64,000 bases of DNA, from NCBI RefSeq assembly GCF_029867415.1, contig NW_026705213.1:972846-1036845 (forward strand), read 5' to 3'. The DNA comes from Vicia villosa. Its lineage: Eukaryota; Streptophyta; Magnoliopsida; Fabales; Fabaceae. The stretch's first letter is position 1; each line of letters opens with the position of its first letter. The notes under the pieces were generated by a model. The model did no database searches, was not told the DNA's origin, and saw only the letters and a list, made by a program, of their open reading frames with translations. The position numbers and the translations under genes are program-made. Below, piece by piece: positions 11,769 to 23,862 of this stretch.

Positions 11769-12059
11769 AATCGTCTTAAACCTGAAGGTGAGATTGGCGC
11801 TAGCCTTTCGAACATTCTAGGTAGAAGAAGATTAAATATTAAAGTACCAGAAATTTGTCCTAAAGAGAAGATGGTGTAAGTGTTATCCTTATTTTTTGTT
11901 TTTGTTATCTGCTGGGGAAAGAGATTTTTTTTTTCTGGTGGAAGAATTTACAATGAGTAATGGATTTGAATGGTGGTAGCTTGTAACGTGGTAACGGTGC
12001 CAATACAAGGTTTTCCAAAAGGATGGTTGCATGAAACAATGACTGAAAAGATAAGATCT

Positions 12060-12790
12060 CGTGCGATCTACGACTCAACATCGGGAGAATATCTCGTACG
12101 ATCTTCAGGACTGGAAGGAAAAAAGATCTCGTGCGACCTATGACTCAACATCGACTCGACAACAGGAGAGGATCTCGTACGATCTATGACTCGACGTCGG
12201 GGTGAGAATAACGAACTCACGACCCACAAGAATTGAAAGAAAGGATAAACATCAACACTGGGGTTGGAGGACATCAACGCTGAGGTTGGAGCATATCAAC
12301 ACTGAGGTTGGGGGACATCAACACTGAGGTTGTGAAAGGAAAGGCGTCGACACTGAGGTCGAGGACATCAACACTGAGGTTGGACAAGAAAAGATAAACA
12401 CCAACACTGAGGTTGTGAATGACGATTGGCATCGACACAGAAGTCAGTGAAGGAATGATAGGTATCAACACTGAGGTTGGACAAGAAAAGGATAGACATC
12501 AATACTGAGGTTGTGAATAACGATCGGCATCGACACAGAAGTCAGTGAAGGAATGATAGACATCAACATTGAGGTTGGACAAGAAAAGGATAGACATCAA
12601 TACTGAGGTTGTGAATAACGATCGGCATCGACACAGAAGTCAGTGAAGGAATGATAGACATCAACATTGAGGTTGGACAAGAAAAGGATAGACATCAACA
12701 CTGAGGTTGGAAAAGAAAGGTATCGACACTGAGGTCGAGGGAAGAAAGAATTAATATCAACACTGAGGTTGGGGATTGGGAATTAGTTTT
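12060..12790 (-). repeat. Element 1 3'-UTR minisatellite
   Basis: Degenerate tandem array. It starts with CGTRCGATC/CGACTCAACATCGG units (12060-12200) and continues with about 30-base units around CATCAACACTGAGGTTGG. A 98-base higher-order unit is present three times (starts 12393, 12491, 12589). Each small unit holds an inverted repeat: CAAC with GTTG, or CGAC with GTCG (12353-12362, 12722-12740). Minisatellites just before the 3' LTR are a known feature of Ogre/Tat elements and a known source of satellite DNA in legumes. Confidence 0.85.
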
Positions 12791-15534
12791 GAAATGGTTT
12801 GCCAGGACGGAAGGTAAAGGATACACAACACAGGGGTTGGATCTAAAAGTTTTCCCGTACGAGGGGAAGGGACCACGGAGACTAGTGACGACTAGACTCG
12901 ATCAAAAGACATAATCACGAAGATGTTGATGCTTGCGAAGCATAAGAACTACATTAATCCCTCAGGCCAAAGGTGGGGTATAACTCTTCAAGAGTGGCAA
13001 TCATTCGAATTACCACACACCAAGTATGGTTATTCAAACGATTGAAAAATGAGATGGGTTGAATGCCCACCCTCATTCGCACTCTAATTTGCACGCAGCA
13101 CACGGGAAATAACCTCGGAGACAACGATTTTGACGAAGAAAGACAGGAGAGAGAAGATAAGATTTCTTTTGGGGATTGAGAATACCAGGTATTGGCACCA
13201 TGGTTTGAGGAAGTTTGTGGTGTAGTAGCAGATATCAGTCGAGGTTTGTGAGGACAACTTTTTATGTGGGTAAGTATTGTTATCTTGATTGGGTGTTGAT
13301 CTGTATTATCTAGCTTATACTTTGATGCATGTTTGAATTTTTCTATGGCGTAATGATCCGTTTTGACGGATATGCTACGCTTTTGAGGATGCAATGCTAT
13401 ATGCAATGGGTTCTATATGCAAAAGTGCCAAATAAAGGTGTTAGTGAGATAGAGAAGCATGATCATTGGGGTCCGTTGCTTGTTGTCTTGAGATGCCAAT
13501 ATGAATCGGTGTTGGAAACCCTACAGTACCAAAGACTATTGGCAACTGCCTTGAGGGTTGGAATGTAGCTTTGTTGGGGAGGAAGTGACTTCATTTGACT
13601 TTCCCTACATCTTGAATTGCTTGGGGATGGTGAATTTGAGGAGATTCCCTCGATTCACCATGTTGAGGATGAGAAATTCAGACAAGGAGACCAGGTTGGG
13701 GGAGTGGAACAAGTCCCATGAGAAATAAACTCATGTGCTTGGGGAGAAACCAAAGTTTCAGGAGAAATAAACTCCTATGATCGGGGAGAGCAATACAACT
13801 CAGAAGATTGTGCCCCAAGATTCGTGGACTATGAAGGATTTTGCCCCAAAGGATCCTTGGAGAGATTTGTCAAATCTCGACGTAACTGCCCTAGATTGGT
13901 TGAACTCAAGAGAGATTCCTCGACTTGATTGCCCCAGATTGATCAAAGCTTGAATGGATGCCTCAGTTGACAGAGTCTTCACACAACTTGCCCCTTGGAG
14001 TAATCAACCTTTGAAGTGAATGGCTCATAGAATCAATCAACTCTTTCTGCAGTTGTTCATTGTTTGATCTTCCTTGATGTCAAGTCTTTATTCACAAGTA
14101 AAAGATGATTGTTTTGAAGACGATAATCTTAATGCAATGCTTATGCTAGCTTCGAGATCAAAGTTTTTGAAACAAAGTTGTGACATTCAGTGTTTGAATT
14201 GTTTGTCATATCGATATCAACATAAATGGTAAGCAAACATCTAGGAGTCAGTTTTACACAATCTTGCTTTTGAAATAACCCTGCTTCAATTAGGTCTTTT
14301 AAGGGTTGTAACGTGGCCTGGTTCACGGTTTTAGAAAGAAAGGATTTAAGGCTCAAAGTCTAACCTAACCCACCCATTCTTCGTGATGTTCTCCAGTCCT
14401 AAATTCAACTTAACCTGATACGAGCGTTCATCCCTCAAGAGGAATTTGAAATGATTGAGGAATCAGTGAAGTCTTCTTGGACATGGTAGTCACTCACTTT
14501 CTTTTTGGTGTCTGATCACACGACTTTGTTCTTATAATCCTCGTTTTTCGCTTCTACTTTTTTGTTTTTCCTTTTTTGTTTCCCTAACTTTTGCCTGGAC
14601 AAATTCTTTTGAATTTTATTTTGGAGTCCAGCGGGATGCCCTAATTTTTGCCTAAGTCACTTATTTTCAAGTTGTTGACTTAGCGGGCTCTCTCTTCTTT
14701 TTTTTTTTCAATCCTTTCTTTTTTGAATAAGTCGTGTGATCCTGAATCTCTGACTTGTGGGAGTGATTGTGACTGCCTCATTCTTTGATTGGTGAGGGAT
14801 TACCATTGTAGTATTGACTTTCCTCAATCTTTTTGAAAGATAACCATTGTTGTATCCTTGGATGCATACTCCTGATGAATTCTGAATGCTCGATCAGATT
14901 AATTGAATGCTACCCTGCCCCTGGGTTAAATGTGAGGGTTTTTTTTGTATAGAAAAGAAACTCCAACTTCAAGGCTCAAAGGGGTTAACGAAGGTCTATC
15001 TCCCTTATATCTCCAGTGTTTGGGGATTTGAAACAATGCCTGTACATCCTCAGCGGGGTTTTATTCAAAAGCACACAATTTTAGATTTTGCGTTTTTATT
15101 TTTTCATCATTCTCCTTTTGATATTTTTGCTTAATCCAGAGTTTGATATCGATAGACAGAAAGATATGAGTGAGCACGAATGGATTGATTCGAAACTAGC
15201 ATATGCAATGCATTTTTATTTTCATTAAAAAAACAAACAAGTTTTACATGGAAGAAACATTTAACAAAACAAGGAAAATTACAAATGAAATGCAAAAATG
15301 AATTGATGATTGCCATAGTTGAGGAGGCTTGACTCCGTCTGGACTTGTTGATCTTGAATACTTTTTGCAGTTCTTTCCAAATACTTCAGATTACTTCAAA
15401 AGAAAACTCCAACGAAGTCACCCAAGAGTTGTAAACTTTTGCCTTACTTTAGGGATTCGAGCAATGCGAGTGATGCAATGCTCAAGATAAGAGTACGTCT
15501 TGCTTATCCCTCGTGCGGGAGCCCCTTGAACCTT
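12791..15534 (-). other. Element 1 non-coding 3' internal region
   Basis: Follows gag in element sense, in the place where protease and pol would be. None of the short open frames shows an RT, RNase H, integrase or protease motif. A block at about 14640-14700 (minus: 'GCCCGCTAAGTCAAC' and 'GACTTAGGCAAAAATTAGGG') recurs in element 2 at 29021-29090 on the plus strand, marking a shared 3' module. Confidence 0.7.
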
Positions 15535-16833
15535 TCAATTTATGTGAAGACCATTTGGAGTGAATGATATCGCTTTGGAGTCGATGAGATCTTGGACTTT
15601 GTGTTTCAAAATATTACAATCCTCAGTTGAATGTCCAGATGTCCCAGAATGGTATTCACATTTTGCATTTAAGTCATATCCTTGAGGAATCGGTGTTGGA
15701 GGGGGCTTAGACTCCCTTAGTTGGACCAAGGATTCATTGAGTAGATGAGAGAGCAGTTGACTATAAGTCATAGGAATCGGGTCAATCTTTCTTGGTGGTC
15801 TCCTCGGCCTTCGTGGACCTTGTTGTTGGTAATTTTGGTGATAGTTAAGAACATGAACCTGAGGATAAGCAGGGAGTCCCTCTTCTCCATTCTCTGGGGT
15901 TGCATTTGTTTCACTTTTCTCTTTTTCTGTGAATTCAGAAGCATTGGCCATATCTTGGATTTTACCCATCTTTAAAGCGTTTTCAATTCGTTCTCCTACG
16001 ACAACCAAACTTGAGAATTCGGAGGAAGCACATCCAATCATCATGTTCAGATAAGGATCCTTCAGAGTATTCATGAACATGTCTACAAGCTCTCGTTCCA
16101 AAAGAGGAGGTTGGACTCTGGAAGCTAATTCTCTCCATCTTTGTGCATACTCTTTGAAAGACTCATCAACCTTCTGAGTTAAACTTTGGAGTTGTAGTCT
16201 AGTAGGAGCCATGTCACTGTTGTATTTGTAATGCTTGAGAAAAGCCTCTGCTAATTCATCCCATGTGCGGACATGGGTTCGTTCAAGTCGTGTATACCAT
16301 TCAAGGGATGCCCCACTGAGGCTATCCTGAAAGAAGTGCATTAGAAGTTTGTCATTTTCCGCATACGGAGCCATCTTGTTGCAGAATGCCTTGATGTGGC
16401 TTATCGGGCAAGTAATACCCTTGTATTTCTCAAAATTAAGGACTTTGAACTTAGCAGGAATCTTGATATCAGGCACTAGGCACAAATCAACAGCATTTAA
16501 ACCAGAAGAGCCTCGACCCTCTAAAGCCTTCAATCTTTCTTCCAAGAGATGAAATTTCCTCTCATTTTCCTCAATTGGGAACTTGAAAGCTTCGAGTTCA
16601 GAATCGTTCTCATGATGTGAATCCTCCTTATTTGGAACTTCCACGGGCACAGGTTTTGATCCTCTATTAGCAACAGTAGTCGGAGTACTATTAGCCAATT
16701 TAGCAACACTTTGTCTAAGCTCTTCTTGCCCTTGAACAACAACATGGAGAGTCTCCAAGAGTTGGGTAATCCTCTCCCCCATGATATCCAAGTCCTTACG
16801 AAGTTCAGCCTGATTCTGTTCAAGATGGTCCAT
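15535..16833 (-). CDS. gag: Gag polyprotein of Ogre/Tat-type element 1
   Basis: This is the only long intact ORF in the window. It encodes the structural protein that packages the element RNA in cytoplasmic particles. I start at ATG 16833 (MDHLEQNQAELRKDLD), a coiled-coil start usual for Ogre gag, giving 432 residues. An in-frame ATG 30 codons upstream (16923) is possible but its extra N-terminus is unlike the family. The retrotransposon-gag core spans about residues 170-265 ('LEWYTRLERTHVRTWDELAEAF', broken here by me at 'HVRTW', then 'SFKEYAQRWRELASRV'). The C-terminus has a zinc-knuckle-like 'CEYHSGTSGHSTEDC', with His in place of the second Cys. There is no downstream protease or pol frame. 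No internal stop or frameshift, and youth of the LTRs, suggest it may still be translated. Confidence 0.9.
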   Translation of the reverse strand: MDHLEQNQAELRKDLDIMGERITQLLETLHVVVQGQEELRQSVAKLANSTPTTVANRGSKPVPVEVPNKEDSHHENDSELEAFKFPIEENERKFHLLEERLKALEGRGSSGLNAVDLCLVPDIKIPAKFKVLNFEKYKGITCPISHIKAFCNKMAPYAENDKLLMHFFQDSLSGASLEWYTRLERTHVRTWDELAEAFLKHYKYNSDMAPTRLQLQSLTQKVDESFKEYAQRWRELASRVQPPLLERELVDMFMNTLKDPYLNMMIGCASSEFSSLVVVGERIENALKMGKIQDMANASEFTEKEKSETNATPENGEEGLPAYPQVHVLNYHQNYQQQGPRRPRRPPRKIDPIPMTYSQLLSHLLNESLVQLRESKPPPTPIPQGYDLNAKCEYHSGTSGHSTEDCNILKHKVQDLIDSKAISFTPNGLHIN

Positions 16834-17877
16834 GATTCTCTTCTGATTAATCCTTGTATGATACAGATGTAGGGAAGTCAAAGGCGTTGATGAAGCAGAA
16901 ATCTGGATTGAAAGGGACCCCAATTAGCTTCTGATGCGGAACCATGAAATGTATGATGATATGAATGCAATGTTTCATTTCCGAGGAATCCTAAAGTTCT
17001 TTCACACACTTTTTGTTTTGTTCTTTTTTTTTTTTTGAAATCAAAGCTTTCTTTTTTTATAGAATATCTTTTCTTTTCTTTTTTCCTTCTTTTCTATTTC
17101 CTTTTTCTTTTCATTTCTTTTTTGGAGATAGACTTTAGAATTCCTCACAAATGAAGTGGATAAAACGATGATGTTATGCAATGCAAGCATGGGATCAAGG
17201 TCCATATGATCTGAGTAACCACCACACAATCCTCTGAATAGCTGATGTGAAGCTTCTGTACAGGCCAAGTGTCACAGGATCAAAGGTTCGACGCCTTTTT
17301 GAATACCGGAATATCAAGCACCATGAGAACAGACCAAATAAAGGTCCGACCTCAAATATGAAGAGCCAAAGGTATGTAGGAGTCAAGGTTTCCTGTCCCA
17401 CCCCAATCTCACGGGTATGTAGTCTAGACACGGACAGGTGGTCCCTAATGGTCACTAGGGTCTACAGTTCCCATGGGGTACAAAGTGTTTGAGGCAGCAA
17501 GGGTGCCAGACACAGTGTTCCATGAAAGAACCTCGCCCAGTTGTGGTACCCCATGTTGAACTCGATCGTAGCAAGGGCCACGGGAGTCAACATGAGCATC
17601 CACGCTAATCCTATGTGTCACTGGCCTGGGTAGTGGGCCTTTTACCTCACACAAAACCCCCCGCCTGCAAAACAGAACAGAAAACCCCAAGGAACACAGA
17701 ATATAATCCATATGCATGATATGCAAACAGAAATAAACATGATATGCAGGCAAAGAATAAGCATGCAAACATATATACAAGGTATAGACATAAAACAAGT
17801 AAACACCCAGTAAATAAACAAACAAACGCAGGCTAGGATCGACTCGCTAAGAATGGACCCGCAATAGGTCTAGCAAC
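16834..17877 (-). other. Element 1 leader (PBS to gag)
   Basis: Non-coding leader of about 1 kb. It includes a long pyrimidine tract on the plus strand (17005-17130, purine-rich in the element RNA). Blocks near 17370-17460 and 17620-17650 ('GTCAAGGTTTCCTGTCC', 'TAGTGGGCCTTTTACCTC') recur in the host element's leader at 42850-43110, so both elements belong to one lineage. Confidence 0.7.
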
Positions 17878-17898
17878 ATCCCCAGCAGAGTCGCCAGC
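17878..17898 (-). other. Element 1 primer-binding site
   Basis: Minus-strand TGGCGACTCTGCTGGGGA, two bases after the 5' LTR end. It is complementary to a tRNA 3' end closing in CCA. Ogre elements are reported to use tRNA-Arg; I recognise the motif but could not check the tRNA. Confidence 0.9.
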
Positions 17899-18032
17899 TG
17901 TCGCACGCTCGCGAAAAATGAACAGAGTCGCCACCAATATATTTATCCCATAAGGGAAAGGAATATCAGGAAACCTAACAAGGGAAGGAACAAGGTCTCG
18001 CGACCAGAGAATCTAGGTACGGGAGTCGGTTA

Positions 18033-18062
18033 CGCGAGGGGAAGGTATTAGCACCCCTCGCG
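18033..18062 (-). other. U5 hairpin, element 1 right LTR
   Basis: Same 9-bp stem and TGCTAATACCTT loop as at 7288-7317. Confidence 0.8.
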
Positions 18063-20080
18063 CCCATCGTACTCGATGGTATCCACTTATGTTTGTTTCT
18101 ATCTAAAGGGTGTGTACTATGTCTATGTCTATATGTGAATGCATGCAAAAGAAATACGGGGAAAAGAAGGAATATTTACAAATGTGCTCGTTCAAGCCCC
18201 GCGACTTGATGCCTACGTATCCTTTTCAGGAATCAGAGCGCCGTAGTTCGGCTCACATGTTTCTGTTTGTTTTTGTGTTTTTTAGTTGGGCGGAGTTAAC
18301 GCTCGCGCTCTTGCATAAGGGATCGACCTAGGATGCACTAGAGCGGAGATAACGATGCCCTTAAGAAAGGAGAGAAGAGAGGGTTTGAGTGTTTCGAGGA
18401 AATCCCTAAAGCAAGGGAAACTCGAGTTACTCTTTGGTTTGTGTTTTTTAGGAGTGGGAACTTACGCTCGAATGGTTCCCTAAAGCAAGGGAGATCCAAG
18501 CACTCGAACGTTCCCTAAAGCAAGGGATGTTCAAGCTTCCATTCCCTTTTTTAAGAATTTTCACTTTGATTATTAGTGTTTTAAGTATTTTCTTTGTATT
18601 TTTTAAAGGGATTTTATTTGAGTATTTTTAGATGTTTTATGTTGAAAAGAAAAAGAAACTAGCCTAAGTATGAAGAGAATTTCTACCTAATGTTATCATG
18701 GTTTCTACCTAAGGTTAGGAATAGAAGAACATGGAAATTAAAGCAAAAAGTGGAGTATTGAAAATAGCATAAAAGCATGAAAAAGAACAAGTCAAAATAT
18801 AGCACAAAAGTGAATTAAAAGTACTATTATTTTTATTGATTTTTATGAAAGAAATGAGTTCAAAAGATTAATGTCAAAATTAACCTAAAATCTACTTATT
18901 TTTATGAGTTTTATGTGGGAAATTTTATCAATTAATGACTAAAAGAAACTACAAATTAAACTCAAAAAGGAAATCTAAAATCTATCAAGTTTTATGTGAG
19001 TCAGGGGGGTGCAAACTGAATTAGAGGGTGTGCCAGCAATTCATGTACGGGCCAAGGATCCTTTTTTTTTATCACGATTTCAGCAAGAAAAACAAGCAAC
19101 ATGGGCCAGGGGTGTAGATTGAAATTAGGGGCATGCTCAGTAATCTGGGCGCTGGCCCAACAGGAAGGCCCAGCAATTGTTTGTTTTCAGATTTTTGTAA
19201 AAAAAAGAAATAAAAGAAATAACTAAAAAGTAAAATTAGGGTTTTCTATGTCTTGTGGCGAATCAACTCCCTTCGCTGAACTCTCAATTTCTTTCTTCCC
19301 TCAAAACGGCCAAAAAACGGCGGTGGAGGAGACTTCATCTTCTCCGACCAAATCGAGTCCTCCGGCCACCGCAAACCGTACGCCTTCGTCTCCTCCCTCT
19401 GAGTTACGCTCCAATCCCCATCCCTCATGATTCGTTCCTAATCAACCTAAACTCAAACGAACCACTAAGAACCCTAACCTTCACCGCCACAAATTGAATG
19501 GCGATATTAACGGATCGTAACTCAGAGCGATAGGGTTTCTATTCTACTCGAAGTCCTCTACATATCGGTATCAAGAACCAAGCAAATGATGCGCCGGAGC
19601 AGTCGATCAGAGAACTTACCGGTGACGACGATTCTGAGACGCTCACGTGGAGAAGAAAATACCAGAGGCTCTTCAGGTAATGCCTTGCTCCTTTAATGCT
19701 TCACGAATCTTCCTCTTCTACACTTCGATTTTCTTCTTCTTCTACTTCATTTTTTTTTTGAATTTCTGAATTTCTGAGTCGTGTGAGCGGAGAGATGAAG
19801 GTGAGGGGCTTAGCACAAGCTTGTTTAGGTTCTAATGGTGAACATCAAAAGCTTTCTGAAAGTGTGCGTATGGTGAGGTGAGGGCGATGAAGATGAATCT
19901 GTGTAACTGAAAATGGTGATGGAGAGATGAAAATGGCGTGAGGGAATGTGACAGAGTGATGGTGATTGAGAGAAGAATGAAGAGTGGAAGGTGGATGAAT
20001 GGTGTGAATTGGAGAGTGATGAAGAGTGAAAGGTGAGTGTGATGAATGAGGCGAGTAGAGTTGAATTGTGGAGGGAGGTA

Positions 20081-20090
20081 GTTTATATAG
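20081..20090 (-). promoter_or_regulatory. LTR core promoter TATA box (element 1, 5' LTR)
   Basis: CTATATAAAC on the minus strand. Transcription from here would run through R-U5, the primer site and gag. Confidence 0.65.
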
Positions 20091-22504
20091 ATTGAGGTTC
20101 TGAGATTTAGTTAGAGAGTGAGGATTGAGAGCCATTGGATTGGAGGTAGTTTGTTAGTGATTTGGAGGGTGAGGATTGAAGTTTCTTTTTGAGTTAGTTT
20201 TGATTCTGTTAAGTTAGTTAAGTGGTTAGGGTGGTGGTTAGGAATCTGTTATGAATCGGTTAGGTTTGTAACTGAATTTGTAACCAGGTTGTTAGTTTCT
20301 GTTATAGAGGTTTGGAGGTAGTTACTGATAATTTGAAATTGAAAGGTGGGGGAAAAAAGTTAGTTATGATGTTGTTTTTTTTTTGTGAAGTTAGTTATTG
20401 GAAAAATTTTGTTAAGGAATAGGCGAAGAGGTTAGAATGTTAGTGACTGATAATTGTCGAGTTAGCCGTAATGTCAATAGCTAATTTTTGTGTATGAGTG
20501 GGAGGGATTCTCTATGTATTGTATGTAGGCTGTTTAGTATGTTGAATGCAGAGAATTGGAATCTTTTTCTGAACCGGTTTACTCGGTCTTTTAATGCAGG
20601 GTGGATTGGATTTCATGTATGTTTGCTTGATGGATGTATGGTATGTATATTGATGAGTATTTTTGTGAGGTCTGATTGTTGAAAAAGGTTAGATTTTTAT
20701 AGGTTAGAGATGGTTGGTTATACTTCTGTTAGAGCTGTTAGGAAAGTTAGTTATGAGGATTTATTAGTAAAAATGGATGTAGTTTTGTTTTCTGTTTCCC
20801 GATATTCCTCCTGCCAATTTCTGCTAGAATTCAATTGGTGAGTTTTTCTATGCTGCTGGTTCGGACATGTTGTTGCTAATTGCAAGGTTTGGTGGTGGCC
20901 GACTTTTTCGGTTTGAAGTTGCAGCTGGTTTTTTATTGGATTTTTGTGTCGGTAGGTGAGCTTGTTATTGTTTGAACTTTGAAACTGGATTTATATGCTG
21001 CAGGTTAGTGGTTTAGGCTATGTGAAATGAGCTTTTATTGACGGGTTTGGAACTGGATTGGTTAACGCGGCTTGATGTTGCAGGTCTGCTTTAAATGTCA
21101 AGTGACGGATTGAACTGAGCACATGGTTATGTTTGACTCTTGAGGTGAGTTTCTGAATTTTTCTTCTTGACGGGTGTTTTGAATAGGCTTCCTTGGCTGT
21201 TATACGAACCTATAATGCTGTAAGTGTTTTTTTTATATAGGTTTTAATTTGAATGTGGTACAGGGGCTGATCTGGTTTAATGAAGCATGGAGTGCACAGA
21301 GTTTAAAGCTTGAAGACAAAGAGCTTGGAAATTAGGAGGTGAAGTTTTTGTTAGGCTGTTAGGGACTGTTTTTGAACTGAGTATTTTGGACTTCTAGTTT
21401 GAAATTGGTTTGGTTAATGGTTCTGTATGGACTGATTTGTGAGCTTGAATGATTAGGAATGTGTAGGTTTTGGCATGACTTGAAAGCAACACATGGTGCA
21501 CCATGGAAACAGTATGAAGCTGTACGAAGAAGTCTTTAGAGATTTTAAAGATAACAAGCCTTAGAAAAGTTAGTTGTGTCTTTTTTCAACGGTCAACAGT
21601 TGACCCTTTTGTGTAGCCTTTCAATTCTGACCTTTTTGTAATGGGCTTTGTATAGATGGGCTTTGTGCATATTGGTTGGACTCTTGTAATGAAAGAGAAC
21701 CTTTGGACATTCATTTTGTAATCTTATAAATTTTCTCTCATGAAGAACTTTGAGTCCAATGAGTCTTTGAATTTATCTCTTGACTTTGTGGGCATCTCAA
21801 CAACGTTCCTTCCGATTTTACCTCTAGATCTCAATGACATGAAGAATGAATGAAACTTGGATAATACTTGAATGAGCTTGAATTGAATGTCGAACTTCAA
21901 GTAATAAAGCTTTTGCAAATATTCCAAATTCCTTCCACTTTATCTTCCAATCTTGTATGCTTGAGAACTTTGATTAATTTGACAAATATAAACACAAATT
22001 CGACTTTAAAGTGTTCATGAATCCAAATTCGACTTCACTTCTCAGAGAAACATTGACTTCAATTCAATCTTCTAATCCATATCAAACTTGTATGACACGC
22101 ACCAAGTAACTGAAAGAATAGAACTTAAATTCCATCTCCAATTAATGGGCCTCAATGAGCACATACCCAAAACTTCTAATTCCTTTATTTGAGAGGCAAC
22201 TTCATGACTTTATTTATCTGAGAAAGAATCAAAGTATTAATTCCAAGAAAATTTATTTGAATCCTTGATGAACCACCTAAATATTTGATCTCTTGAGAAG
22301 CCCTGAGTTCAATGAAGTTCGTGACGACCAAATACCTTGTACTGACACCCAAGTGGAACTCAGCTTGCTTTATAACCTTTGATCACATGCTTTTAGATAT
22401 TAATGATGCATGAGTTATGTTAATGCCCTAATGGAGGTATGCAGATGAAATGGGAAGTATAAGCCAGTTAAAATAAGGGGGTAGGACAAATTTGGGGTAT
22501 GACA

Positions 22505-22509
22505 GTGAG
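22505..22509. repeat. Target-site duplication GTGAG (right, element 1)
   Basis: Matches 7149-7153. Confidence 0.9.
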
Positions 22510-23061
22510 CCAACTCAATCTTATCATGCAAGGGTCCATGAAGCTTTATACTCAACTATTCATTTTCTGCATGCAACTCTCGATTCATGGTTTTGACTTT
22601 GTTTAAGTACTCCATAGACACAGAAGTTGGTTGATCACGAGACTGTGGATACAACAGAGCTTCCACAGGAAAAGGTAAACCAGAGGTTTCAACCCTCTTC
22701 TTTACCCACTTAATATATGGTGGATAAGCCTCACAATATTTCTTCCAAATATGTGTCTTTCCCCTCCAATGGATATCACGCCAAGCTCTAATAGCTCTCT
22801 TCATCAATTGAGATCCTTCAGTCACATGGTAAAACAATGATTGTTTCACATCTTTGTCATTTGGTTGGTCCTTCAAGGCATACCCTAACTGTCTATAAGA
22901 AAGGAGATTATAGTTGATGCCACTTATCACCCCCATAAGAGGCACATTGGGAAATTATCTATAGCTATAAATGACTTCAATACAATCAACCTCAAATCAT
23001 ACCAAACAATACTCGTAGAAGTGAGGCCCATCACTCTTTCTGACCACTTTAAGGAATCTTT
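22510..23061 (-). pseudogene. Host-element ORF1 (DUF7745-like), middle piece
   Basis: Minus strand, in two frames joined by a shift near 22935. It reads 'DSLKWSERVMGLTSTSIVWYD', cut here to its first 20 or so residues, then 'NYNLLSYRQLGYALKDQPNDK', then 'KRAIRAWRDIHWRGKT' and 'PPYIKWVKKRVETSGLPFPVE'. This order of W-rich segments, 'INYN...RQLGY' and 'W..ER....LPFP' is what I know from DUF7745 proteins, which occur in plants next to Ogre-type gag genes and have no proven role. It is bounded on the left by element 1 (GTGAG) and on the right by element 2 (GGTAT). Inactive. Confidence 0.7.
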
Positions 23062-23066
23062 GGTAT
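23062..23066. repeat. Target-site duplication GGTAT (left, element 2)
   Basis: Matches 41872-41876. Confidence 0.9.
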
Positions 23067-23851
23067 TGTCATACCCCAAAATTTGCCCGATCAAATCTAT
23101 GTCTGTTAATCCATCAAGGTTCAAAATTAAGAGTCATGGGGTTTGACATTTCTATTGTCAAACCCGCTCTCTTATAAATCAGGTTGAGTTAAAACAAGGG
23201 CGTAATTAACAGGTGTTTAGGACCCAAACGCTGGGCCCAATTATTACAAGGGTTTTTATCATTTTTGGGGGTATTCTGGGTTTTACTAACATTTGTTTCG
23301 ATTATTATTTTTTTATCATGACTAACTATTAGTATTTAGCATTATTAATTTTTATTATTAATGTTAGTATTAATAGGATTAATTAGATTTATTATTGTAG
23401 TTAGGTTTTAGTAATTATATGTATTAGGATTATTTTTAGGATCTTATTAGAATTAGTATTATTATTTAGGATTAATATTGATTAGTGTTATTAATTAATT
23501 TTAATAGAATTATCATTTTAATGTTATTATCATTTTATTATTACTATTGGTATTTATCAAAAAATGTTATGTTAATATTTTAATGTTATTATCATTTTAT
23601 TATTACTATTAATTATTATCATTATTAGGATACTAAAATAATAAAAAAAGGAAAAAAAACCAAATTGGCCAAATTGTAGAAGTCTGTGTTCACGTTCATG
23701 GGAAAAAAAAGGACCCTATTTGCAAGCTTTCCAATATCAGACCAAATCTCTCACAATTATAAACTTGCTCATACAAAGGAAACTATCAAATCTTCCCAAA
23801 AATAGGACAATCACATTGATAGACTAGAATTTTGTTAACCTAAAACTAATG

Positions 23852-23862
23852 TCATATATAAG
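23852..23862 (+). promoter_or_regulatory. Element 2 LTR TATA box
   Basis: CATATATAAGG, followed about 30 bases on by purine-rich sequence. Repeated in the 3' LTR near 38842-38850. Confidence 0.55.

Larger units (their letters stand above)
7154..22504 (-). mobile_element. Element 1: Ogre/Tat-type LTR element, gag only
   Basis: Complete 15.35-kb insertion on the minus strand with two 4.6-kb LTRs (7154-11755 and 17899-22504), target duplication GTGAG, primer site 17878-17898, gag 15535-16833 and a polypurine tract by 11756-11768. In element sense the LTR starts TGTCATACCCC and ends GTGCGACA. The LTRs differ by roughly 16-20 substitutions and a few short indels by my eye count, so insertion is recent. 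The 6.1-kb internal region has no protease, reverse transcriptase, RNase H or integrase, so it must borrow them. This matches the published class of terminal-repeat elements keeping only GAG (TR-GAG). It interrupts the older host element's ORF1. Confidence 0.92.
17899..22504 (-). repeat. Element 1 5' LTR
   Basis: 4606 bases, the promoter-bearing copy. It contains the PBS-like 11-mer at 17923-17933, the U5 hairpin at 18033-18062 and the TATA box (CTATATAAAC, minus) at 20081-20090. Nearly identical to 7154-11755. Confidence 0.92.

Noticed and set aside
12954..15316. Possible pol remnants in element 1 after gag
   Set aside because: I looked for RT, RNase H, integrase and protease motifs on both strands and found none.
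16834..16923. Upstream in-frame start for element 1 gag
   Set aside because: The 30 extra residues do not resemble Ogre gag N-termini; the ATG at 16833 gives the usual coiled-coil start.
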